Assembly (NCBI GenBank): GCA_012934845.2
Contig: WNNJ02002901.1
Coordinates: 124,001 to 188,000 of the forward strand
Length of the DNA stretch: 64,000 nt
From: Pomphorhynchus laevis
Taxonomy: Eukaryota; Acanthocephala; Palaeacanthocephala; Echinorhynchida; Pomphorhynchidae
Direction: 5' to 3'
The position numbers were made by a program, and so were the translations under genes. The notes under the pieces were generated by a model that saw nothing but the letters and a program-made list of their open reading frames with translations, was not told the origin of the DNA and ran no database searches. Shown here piece after piece: positions 1-9,491 of the stretch (position 1 is its first letter; every line of letters begins with the position of its first letter).

Positions 1-1510
1 TTATTATTTATTAGTGAGTATTAAAATATTGATTAAATACTAATATTATTTTATAAGATAATACTATTAAAATTTATAATAATCTGCCAATTGCTCATTT
101 AGCGGTATGATATTAAATTATTAAATATAAACCTTACATGTGCCGGAAAGAACATGTTTTAACACACAAAATATTAAAAATTAATACTTTACAAGCAAAA
201 TGTAATATTGCTTGATCACTCAAATTCGTAGCTTTTATATTTATTTAATAAAACTAGCTTACAATTAATAATATTACATTATTCTATAATGTGAATTTTC
301 TTTTTGATTTCGTGATATGAAAATATACTAATTGCTTTTACTTAAAACAATTAAAACATTACGTTTATGCTCTAGTCACTAATTTAAATTACTATTTTAA
401 AACATTTAGACTCAAAGGCAGACTCGAATACAGTTTTATCAATTAAATTATTTTCTAGCATTTCGGTGTCGCTCATCATTTTCAAGGAAATCAATGATTT
501 AACAAATTTCGTCAAAAATGAAAAAAATGTCTTCTCGTCTTTTAATAAGATTTTTGGATAAGTTTCTTTTTTGGATAAAAAGAAACTTCTCTTTTGAATG
601 GGATATATCTTCATAGGCATATTTTAGGGTAGACACACTTTTTTAACGATGAATTAGAAGTCAATCGGGATCAATAACTGATATCATTGAATCAAATATA
701 GCATATCACGTTCGAATTTTATTTTAATCATTTAACTTTTTAAACTTAAAAGATAACAGAAAAATGTTGCAATTACAAAAGCAATTTTTGTTTTTTTATC
801 TTCTTTAATCATACAACAAATTTCTAACAAAAGCAATTTTTTTAATTAAAATTTCAAATTTTTAATTACCGTATGACGTCTTCTCTAAAAGATGATTATT
901 GAATTTAGGAAAAAAAACAATTTGTTTTTCCATGTGTAGAGACAAATTGTGAATTTTCAATTAAATATTCTTTTTATTAATATGCTTTTTATTAATACGT
1001 TTTCCACTCTAGAGTTACACGCGGAAGAATTTCCTCTTTCATTTGATCTTAAGGATTGGTTGTCTCTACCAGCTACTTATGCTTTCTTGCAACACATTTC
1101 AAATTATCACAATAAACTTGCTTTCCTATCGCTGTATATGTGGAATGGATATATAATAATAAAAAAAATTTGATATTGGTTTCCCTAGATTAATATGGCA
1201 TAGGCAAATGTTACATTAGTATGTCATAGACATGACTATAACTGCAAATGTAGATATAGTGCAAAAGACTGCGAGGATCGATTGAACGCACAAAGTTGAA
1301 CCATTGCGCAACGAAACTCGTTTTAATCGACTATATACATCCTAAGTGTCTATCGCGGAATCTGTGGAGTAGATTATCTAATGATAAAAAAAATTCATGT
1401 GACTATGGACTCAATGAAAGAAAGCTCAGCTCTGTCTTAAGCTTTTTGTCGTAAAGACATTCATTACTTTTTAATTTTGTGTTTGTTGGTTATCCCCATC
1501 GCTTGTTTTT
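1..1510. other. AT-rich sequence without a recognised gene
   Basis: No exon with family similarity was found. Given the DNPEP terminal exon at 2483, this stretch is probably part of the last intron of the upstream DNPEP paralogue, whose earlier exons lie before the window. Short open frames on both strands here have the AT-rich composition of the surrounding DNA and no recognisable domain. Confidence 0.5.
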
Positions 1511-2205
1511 CAGAGAAGGTCATTTAATCTCTAAAATGTAAGGATGCAATAATGCTATATACCTTAATCCTCAGCACGTGTCTGTAAACTAGTGTACGAA
1601 TATCGTCACGAATCAGTTGCAACACAATCTAAGTACTAACATCATCCTGTGCCGACGATAGTACTCGGTGGATCTTCAAGGCACAAGCACTGAGCACTTA
1701 CGTTTCAACATGCTGTAATACGTGGATGGTCTAACAGGAATCCACTAGTCGTTAAAAAATTGCACGAAACTTCCCTTAGAATTTATAGACTCCTTACCGG
1801 TCTGACATTTTACGAAATAGATTTCCAGAGCAGGTCATTAATCTGTAAAACGTAAGGATGTTTGAGTGCTCTATGCTTTAATCCTAATCACATGCTTGCA
1901 AACTAATGTACGAGCATCGTCACAAACCAGTAAAAACACGATATAAACACCAACATCATCCTTCAACGACATTAGTACTCAGTGGATCATCAGGGCGCAG
2001 GTACCGAGCACTAACGTTTAAAACACGCTGTAATACTTGGACTAAAATGAATCCAGTTGGTCGTTGAAAAATTGTCCGAAACTTTCATGAGAATTTAAAG
2101 ACTCCTTACCGGTCTGACACTTTTCAAAATAGATTTCCAGTGCAGGTTATTTAATCTGTGCAAGGTATGGATGCTATACTGCTGTATACTTCAATCTCAA
2201 TAAAT
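1511..2205. repeat. Tandem repeat, unit about 312-315 bp, two full copies plus a partial
   Basis: Units begin near 1511, 1826 and 2138. Each starts with a CAG(A/T)G(A/C)AGGT-type block followed by an AATCTNTAAAA-like and a TAAGGATG-like block. The two full copies share blocks for the whole unit, including CTCCTTACCGGTCTGACA near the end. They differ by many substitutions, so the array is old. A single related fragment lies near 26340-26420, with its start also present in inverted orientation near 26462-26492. This looks like a dispersed satellite or transposon-derived repeat; the family is not recognised. Confidence 0.8.
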
Positions 2206-2350
2206 TGTTTTATAAATTAATATAATATTAATATTAATACGATCAATAAACAAATTATTAATAAAATATTAATATTAATATGCAAATAAACAAATTATTA
2301 ATAAAATATTAATAATTTATCTATTATTAATAAAATACGATCAATAAACA
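2205..2350. repeat. Simple AT-rich repeat built on AATAAACAAATTATTAATAAAATATT
   Basis: A short motif containing AATAAACAAATTATTAATAA recurs at least three times. It lies between the 312-bp array and the terminal DNPEP exon, inside the presumed last intron. Confidence 0.6.
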
Positions 2351-2482
2351 ATAATTTAATTTTGGATTTCGCTAGTTATCAGAAAAAGTACATTTTTCAA
2401 ATTAAACATATTGCTTAAATTTAGTAAAATTATTTATATTGGTATGTTACTTAAAATTGTATATCTCCTTATCTAATTCTAG

Positions 2483-2647
2483 CATTTCTATCGTGAATTC
2501 AGTAATGTAATGGACAACTTTATTCCAAATGAACGCTTAATGAGAGGAATATCTCAAGAGAAACCAAATGAAAAGAATGAAAAAGGTTATATGTCAAAAT
2601 GGGCAAAGCGGAACGCAAATCGAAGAAAGATGTTAGCCACAAAATAA
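2483..2647 (+). CDS. DNPEP: Aspartyl aminopeptidase paralogue, terminal exon only (gene begins upstream of window)
   Basis: A splice acceptor (ATTCTAG, ending 2482) is followed by a 54-codon frame ending in TAA at 2645. It starts HFYREFSNVMDNF, matching the terminal exon of the complete DNPEP gene downstream (HFYRHIGNVMDTF at 24454) in the same phase 0. In M18 peptidases this segment is the C-terminal helix after the conserved MHSIRE motif. Both paralogues then carry an unusual Lys/Arg-rich tail with a shared W-(A/S)-K-R-N core. The 3' flank is also shared: the block around 2731 (ACAATGTTTGAAAATATATT) recurs at 24676. I infer a tandem duplication of the whole gene. The exons carrying the metal ligands lie before the window, so activity of this copy cannot be judged. 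Confidence 0.82.
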   Translation, partial: HFYREFSNVMDNFIPNERLMRGISQEKPNEKNEKGYMSKWAKRNANRRKMLATK

Positions 2648-2726
2648 AATCATAAACACTTAGTTACTAGATATAAATTTGAGTGTATGCCATATTTGTT
2701 CAGTAACTTAACAAATATATTATCAT

Positions 2727-3335
2727 ATACAACAATGTTTGAAAATATATTAAAAATAAATTAAGTTTGCTTTGACGTTATTGATGTTGAAGAGAAAGAT
2801 ATATTTTTATAAACTATCATGATATTTTTGAGCTTACAGGCAACTTAAAATGACAATTGTGATCAATAGTTAGCTGTGATGGTATCATAATGACTCATTA
2901 AGAATTTCGTGATCTTATTTCGAAATTGAGTTCAGGCTTTTATTAGCAAATACAAAAGCTTCATATAATTGACGGTAAAACGATTATTTTAGCAATTACA
3001 AATCCTGCATTTATTGAGCTTCTAAAAAGCCCCATTTAATGTGAAAGTATTGATATTATTTTAGTCAAAGATACAATAATCTATTATGACAAGAATAATT
3101 ATTATATTGATTAGCAATGATGAGGTCATAATGACTCATTAAGAATTTCGTGATCTTATTCCGAATTGAGTTCTTGCTTTTTTAGCAATAACGAAATCTA
3201 TATATAATTAACAATAAAAACGCTATATTTTGTCAAACCATGTATATTATTCCAGTCATAGATACAGTAGTCTGTTATTATAAGTACAATTATTATTTTA
3301 ATTAATAATGATGATGTCATAATGACTCATTGGAT
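2727..3335. repeat. Duplicated 3' flank with internal repeats, shared with the downstream DNPEP gene
   Basis: The first 80 bases match the 3' flank of the second DNPEP gene (24672-24755). Beyond that, a block containing GTCATAATGACTCATT followed by GTGATCTTATT and GAATTGAGTT recurs here near 2880, 3121 and 3314, and downstream near 24856 and 25046. The array was therefore carried with the gene duplication or expanded in each copy afterwards. AATAAA-type signals are abundant but too frequent in this AT-rich DNA to place the poly(A) site. Confidence 0.75.
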
Positions 3336-5215
3336 TATGAATATCATACGTTCACAGTTACGGATTCCTCTGCAAATGTGTTATATTTCAAGGACTATCT
3401 CTAAATTTTATTAAATTATGTCTGATTAGAATTTTAGTAAAGTTTAATAATGATCTTCATAAATTTTAAAGAAGCATATGCAACAATTAAATTGAAATTG
3501 AACTTCATTATTTGTTTAAGACAACGCCTATTTTAGGAGCTTTAATAATGTTTTTTGATTTTATGAATACAAGTGTATAGTGTAACAAGTGTATTCATTG
3601 AATACACTTGCATTTAATGAATAGTCGGTTAGTGATTAATTGTATAGTGATCAATTACGAATATATTAAGAACAAATTAAAAGCAAATTGCTTTACTCTT
3701 TCACGTTTTAAAAGTTTTAATTTTATTCAATTTGTGTTTTTGGTGTAACAAATATCGTCTTGTCAGTATGTAATATTGTCATATAAAATAAGTCCCAATA
3801 TATTCAAACAGCATTATTAAAATGTCAAATTAGTAGTGTGTGAATCTCTTTATTATATAATCGATACCATGTACAATGCTCTGTCGATATGTTAATTTTT
3901 ACTTATCATGTAGCTACTAGAATCAAATCTTAGGTTGAAATCAGTCAAGTAGAACTGATTTTAACTATAATTATTCGATCTTTTCGATATTTCAACTTGA
4001 TACGACAAAATTATTGATTCAAACGAATTTCAGCTAAATTTAATTGAATTTAAATGATAAAATTAATAATGATTTCATTAATAATTATGATAATAATGAT
4101 AAACCAAATTTAAAAAATATCCAAATAAATATAAAAGGTTGCAAACCTTTACTGACCAAACGAATGTTCAAATTTTTACTATAAAATCCAAACATTGTTT
4201 AGAATAATGTAATTTAATGTCAGTTCATTATTAGTTTCTTTCGTCTATATTACTCGATCAACTGTTTCCAATCAATTTTATTAGTTTTTATATAAACGAT
4301 GAAAGATTTATCATATAATTTATAAAACAGTGATTAATAATCATTATCAATCACCTATTATTAATCACCTATTATTAAATCACCTATTATTTCCACTAAA
4401 TACATTTTTTATATAATTTTTTTAAATCATTAATCGTGATTTTTTGTACAGTAAAAATGAACAAAATTTAATCGTTAGATTCGTGAATAAATTTAAAAAA
4501 GAACAATATTTTTTATATTTATAATTAAACATTGCTTCAATATGTTTTTAATTTATCCTGAGTTTAAGATATTAGCGTCCGTTCAAATTTTATAGTTCAT
4601 TACCATTAATCTTCGTCGAGAAATGAGATCATATGCTTGATGGACAACACCGATACATATTGTAATTTAGGGTTTAATTAACTCACAAAAAGAAATTAGA
4701 AATAAGGTTAAATGTGGCAAGTCTCATTTTATAAGCGAAATCAAATACATGTTGAAAAGCATAAGTAAATCTCCCTTGGATTAAGCCACTATAAGAATCG
4801 CTCATCTCTAATGACAAAATATGAGACATAATGGTTGATGGTCTTGCTTGCAAAAATACTTGAGATATATCACAAGAAAACTTTTTTTTCACGAGTTGCC
4901 CTTATCTAAAAAATTAAGTACTGAAATATATTAAGTAAACAAAAGACTTATCTAGACTACCACTCTTTATGAGTTATGTTAAACCTGTTTCTATACCTGT
5001 CATTGATTAACATATTAATATGTTAATCTCATCCGGCTTCTCAATTCACTGATATCGCGATAAAAAATTTCTTACTTATTGGGTAAAAATATGGAGAGGT
5101 TGATTATTTAATATAACGTTTATATATCCTGGGTCTTTAGCTTAAACCGGGTTGAAGTTCGTAATTAAATTAGGGACTTTAATAAGCATTTGTAAGAGTG
5201 TGAATTTCTAGCGAA
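3336..5215. other. Intergenic AT-rich DNA, no gene seen
   Basis: I see no coding exon or RNA gene. A perfect 12-bp inverted repeat (CAAGTGTATTCA and its complement) lies near 3580-3605. A short three-fold repeat of ATTAATCACCTATTA lies near 4345-4390. Confidence 0.5.
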
Positions 5216-5600
5216 GAAACAATCAGATAACTGAATCTGCGTATTTTATACTATATATAAACTAAAAATAAAGATAGAAATTATAAATAATAAATATTTA
5301 ATATTTATGTAATGATAGCATTTATAGTTAAAATTTAAAATAAAAATTAATTTTTATAAATTATTTAATAAATAATATGCTGTGCATTTAAATAAGGATT
5401 AGAGGTCATCAGGAGTATCTGTTATGTTATCAGATTTTAGACTTATTCTCCAAATCAGTATAGCAGCGGGACCAAATACATGCTAATGACGTATTTCCTC
5501 TGATGAAATTTGATTATCTAGTATTATATTATAATACAAAGTATATTATTTATTACCATGATTAAAAAATTTCGCTTAATAGTTTAAATTTATTGTTAAT
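5216..5600. repeat. Solo copy of structured Penelope-tail module (+ orientation)
   Basis: Begins with a block containing CAGATAACTGAATCTGCGTA, runs through an AT-rich middle ending in AATAAATAATATG, then enters the conserved core at about 5400-5520 and ends in TATTATTTATTACCATG. The order of blocks equals that following the minus-strand Penelope-like element at 9240-9500. The core contains the CTGTTATG and ATAGCAG arms and a closing stem TCATCAG / CTGATGA. It is one of at least six core-containing copies in the window. Confidence 0.75.
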
Positions 5601-5739
5601 AATATTTTGTTGATTTATACTTCAATATAAGAAATATAAAAAATCATCAAACTTGATTGAAAATTAACAGGAAATTAATGTCATCAAACTTGAAAATTAG
5701 CAGAAAAATAATGTTGTATCAATAATACATAGTTTCAGT

Positions 5740-5910
5740 ATTCCAGATAACTGAATCTACTTATTTTATACTATATAAATAGAAAATAAAAATAGATAAT
5801 TATAAATAATAAATATTTATATAACGATAAAATTTATTATTAAAAGTCAAAATAAAAAAAAACAAGTTTTATGAATTATCTAATAAATAATATGCCAATG
5901 TTAAGATTAA
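5740..5910. repeat. Truncated copy of the Penelope-tail module
   Basis: Starts with a block containing AGATAACTGAATCTACTTAT and includes the AT-rich middle up to AATAAATAATATGCC, then departs from the family before the structured core. It lies directly downstream of the full copy at 5216-5600, like the clustered arrangement at 8.1-9.5 kb and 55.4-57.1 kb. Confidence 0.65.
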
Positions 5911-6955
5911 ACTCAAAGTGAAATCAATTATGAGATAAAATTATAATTATGAGTTAAAAAAAATATTATTTGCGAGATGCCAATTTCAGCAATATCTTGT
6001 GGAATGCTAAAAGCGATGTGATGACAATATTTTTCTGTAACAATTAATCGTAAAGCAGATAAACTCGAGCAGAGTAGGGTTATGAAATTTAAAAAGATTT
6101 AGATATGAATTCCTACCAGCACAAATGATAGATGCCCATTTCTAAAGGTATTACATAAGCGAAGGATTTGAGGGAGAAAGAAAGTGGCTTTATAATTATA
6201 GTAATTTATAATTATAGTATAATCCTAGTAACATTGAAGTGTACATTAAATCTTTAAATTTTATAAGTTAAAAATTAAATTATAATTTAAAATTTATAAA
6301 TCTATATATTTTATCTCTGCCCAAGAGATAAAATATAAAACTCAACACACACTTTTCTGTTGATAATAAAATTTGTTAAAATGGGATAATTTGTCAATGA
6401 ACGTGTGTAAAAATGTCATTTAGGAAAATCCATACAAAAATAATTTAATTTATTTATAAACACGACAAAATTTAAAACTTTTATTCATTAAATTACATAC
6501 ATTAAAGACCACATCATAATTTTATTTAAAGTTTGTTCGAATAGAATTTTATTTGAAGTTAAATCTAATAAAATTAAATTAAAATTTATAAAATTTACAT
6601 TAAAATCTATATATTTAATATAATTTAATTATAATTTAATCTACATATTAAATTTAAATTTAAGATTTTAAAAATTTATATTTAATTTTTTTAAATAATA
6701 TTTAAATATTAAAAATAAAATAATACTTATTAAAAATTTTGTCTCAATCAAATCTTATTTGATTTCTGTATTTTATTTCTACCCATATAATCATAATCAT
6801 AACAAATGATTTTGTATTTTCTTTTTTCGTGCGTTTTGTTTTTTTTTCGTTTGTTTTGTAGTAATAATAAAGCAGAAATAATAATAGCAGAAATATAAAC
6901 GTAAATACGAAACTTAGGATTTGAAAAATCTTAACATAACATGGCATCTTAATTT
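5911..6955. other. Intergenic AT-rich DNA, no gene seen
   Basis: Nothing recognisable on either strand. Several low-complexity TTTAAATTTAAA-like stretches occur at 6540-6740. Confidence 0.5.
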
Positions 6956-6959
6956 CAAT

Positions 6960-7200
6960 TGTATTACTAATTCTGATTCAACGTATATTATTTATTAGTC
7001 AATTCATGAAAATTGACTTTTATTTGAAAGTTCTATTTTTTAACTTGATATAAGTTATATAAAATCTGATAACCATTATTTATAATTATTGAATATCTAA
7101 TTATTAAATTTTGATTTATTAATTTAACATTTTTATTTATTTATTTTTAGTTTTTTAATTTTATAATTATATAAAAAACGTAGACTCAGTTTGCTGAATT
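6960..7200. repeat. Copy of the Penelope-tail module in inverted orientation, core missing
   Basis: Reads as the reverse complement of the family: it opens with ACGTATATTATTTATTAGTC AATTCATGAAAATTGAC-like blocks and ends near 7200 with GTAGACTCAGTTTGCTGAATT, the complement of the family start. The structured core is absent. It abuts the LINE fragment at 7205, so one element probably inserted beside or into the other. Confidence 0.6.
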
Positions 7201-7204
7201 GATT

Positions 7205-7680
7205 CTCATTGGCACAATTTACAGAATCGAGTTTACCGTTTTCGCTTTTGGTTTACTTTATCTACACCTAAAATCGTACGGTGCTGAAAATTTGTCCTCC
7301 AGATCACTTCGCTCAAAAAATCAGTTCTTGCTGTACATTCATCGTCATCGGACGAACCTTGGCCTGTGTTCCTGTCTCATTTTTATGCCTCTCATTTGGA
7401 ATTATCGTCCACTAAAACTTCGTTGTCAGCCTTACCTCGCTACATTTAAATCCATGCTTCACACATTTTTACTGAGCAATCAGGCCCTGCAGCTAAGCAA
7501 GCAATGAGATCCTAATTTTTCATCGTTCAAATGGCGGTTAAGTGATATGAACTTCAGTAACACCATTTTTTAATTTTTTGATTGTTTAGTTGACTTGTAA
7601 GAGGCCTGTCTGCATGAGCCACTGAAAAAAATTAATAAGTCTATATATAAATGCAACTAAGACAATTTAGTTGTCATCAA
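7205..7680 (+). pseudogene. LINE (non-LTR retrotransposon) 3' end fragment
   Basis: An open frame ends at 7507 and encodes the typical C-terminus of LINE polymerases, here PLIWNYRPLKLRCQPYLATF followed by KSMLHTFLL. LINE pol proteins commonly finish with an 'LWNSLP..LR..PSL..FK..L..' pattern, which this follows. No reverse transcriptase or endonuclease domain remains, so this is a 5'-truncated copy, as usual for LINE insertions. About 170 bases of 3' UTR follow. A second copy, similar over the C-terminus and the UTR, lies at 12368-12830, so both belong to one family. I cannot assign the clade from this short tail. Confidence 0.7.
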
Positions 7681-8075
7681 ATTGACTAGTTATTTACAAT
7701 TAGATAAAATCATTCAGATATAGTAGATTGAATTCGATCATCTGGACAATATTGATTAAAATCAACTTGAAAATTAGTTAAATTAAACATTTGGATAAAT
7801 GAAATCAAACAAACTAAATGTGAATAAATAAAATAAATGTCATTTGATAAGTTTTATTAAAAAAATTGTATAATTTAAAGGACAAAATATAACCAACTAA
7901 TAATTTTCAAAGTAACTCAACCTTACAATCAGTTAACATTTATAGAAAGTAAACGTTTTTAGTCATTCATATATAAACATGCAGATGTTGTTCCATCTAA
8001 CTTAAAGAGTCAATTAAGATATATTAAATATATAAAAAAAGCTTGAAAATAAGATTTTTATTTTAATAGTAGATA
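7681..8075. other. AT-rich spacer, no gene seen
   Basis: No coding or RNA feature was recognised between the LINE fragment and the next cluster of Penelope-tail modules. Confidence 0.5.
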
Positions 8076-9135
8076 AATCAAATCAGCTAACTGAGTCTAC
8101 GTATTTAATATAATTATAAAATAAACAAAACATAATAATATTCAAACATAATATTCAAAAAGGATAAGTTTGTCTGCTGCGGGAGTGGGAATCGGGATCA
8201 ATAAGTAGGGTAGATCTTGATTGAGGTTGGAGGAGTCACTAGCCCTACATAATTATGGAGTTACACTTTCTCCCTAAATAATCCCGACTTGGGGTGACTC
8301 AGAAATGATATCGAAAGCAATGATATTCAAATCAGCTAACTGAGTCTACGTATTTAATATAATTATAAAATAAACAAAACATAACAATGCTAAATCAAAA
8401 AGTGATAATTAAATAATAAAATAAATAATTGTTTTTAGATTTTCTATAATTTAAATCAAGTAAAAATAAAAAATTTAAATTTAAATGTCATTTTTATGAA
8501 TTGACTAATAAATAAAAGACGTTGTATGAGAATAAAGATTAGAGAATCTGCCAGCCTTGGCACACACAATTTTTAAACACGCATGCGGCCATTGCATGAA
8601 CAACATCGCTCTAGAGCTGCCATTGTTGTTCCAAATTTCTGCCAAAACTGCTCGTTGTCTACAGAAGTTCGTTGTCATGCAGTGGTGTCAATGCTTTGGT
8701 CTTTCGTGTAGATATGCATGTCGGTCTGATCCAAAAGCTGGACTATTGTTTGTATTATCTTGTATATTTTATTGTAAGTAGTTATAACCAAGGAACGTTT
8801 AACTCTTCGATGCTTTTAAGTATTTATTGAAACCAAGACGATATTTAAGTAAATATAATCAAGAAACTTTTAATAATCAAAACATAATAATGCTAATTAT
8901 AAAATAAATAATTGTTTTTAGATTTTCTATAATTTAAATCAAGTAAAAATAAAAAATTGAAATTTAAAAAGTCATTTTTATGAATTGACTAATAAATAAC
9001 AGATGTTGTATCTGAAAGGATTAGAGGTCATTAGGAGGAACTCCTATGCTATCAGGTTTAAGCCCCTTATTCCTCGACCCAACATAGCAGCGGGGTCAAA
9101 TACGTGCTAAGGACGTATTTTCTCTTATTAAATTT
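8076..9135. repeat. Cluster of Penelope-tail modules interrupted by two unrelated inserts
   Basis: Three partial copies lie head to tail. A start fragment (8076-8160, with CAGCTAACTGAGTCTACGTA) is followed by a 165-bp GC-richer insert (8161-8325). A second start (8328-8545) is then broken by a 330-bp insert (about 8546-8876) whose short open frame has no recognisable domain. The sequence then resumes at AAAACATAATAATGCTAA and runs through a complete core (about 9020-9130). In that core the CCTATG / CATAGCAG arms and the CCCC / GGGG arms are both present. Nested and partial duplications explain the layout best. Confidence 0.65.
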
Positions 9136-9491
9136 GATTATATAGTATCTTATTCGAAAATGTTTAATTTCCTATATAAGAATAATACTAAGATAATAAG
9201 CTGTTAAATAATTAACATCTCCAAAATGATTAGTTAGAAAAATTAAATAATTAGGTTAAAATAATAAAAATAATAATTGAAATTTAAAATAAAAAGCAAT
9301 TTTTATGAATTGACTAATAAATAACAGACGTTGTATCAGGATAAGGATTAGAGGTAATTAAGAGGAACTGCTATGCTATCAGGTTTCGGCCCCTAACTTC
9401 GCTACCTAATATAGCAGCTGGGCCAAATGCATGCTAATGATGTATTTCTTCTAATAAAACTATCTAGTATCTTATTCTAATGCAAAGTATA
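9136..9491 (-). repeat. 3' untranslated tail of the minus-strand Penelope-like element, with structured core
   Basis: This follows the C-terminus of the broken element at 9492-12175 when read on the minus strand, and is the only copy in the window attached to most of a coding region. Core at about 9350-9460 on the + strand: arm a 9368-9374 (CTGCTAT) with a' 9411-9417 (ATAGCAG), interleaved with arm b 9388-9392 (GGCCC) and b' 9420-9424 (GGGCC). A hairpin follows at 9425-9447 (AAATGC / GTATTT). The a-b-a'-b' order makes a pseudoknot rather than nested hairpins. Penelope-like elements are known to carry terminal repeats with hammerhead ribozymes; I could not fit the hammerhead core here. Confidence 0.65.

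Noticed and set aside
949-1173. 74-codon plus-strand frame near the window start
   Set aside because: It begins at a non-ATG codon, has no motif, and lies in the probable last intron of the upstream DNPEP copy.
9350-9460. Hammerhead ribozyme in the Penelope-tail module
   Set aside because: CTGATGA and GAAAC both occur on the minus strand, but not in an order and spacing that lets the three hammerhead helices form. The element is kept as an unclassified structured module.
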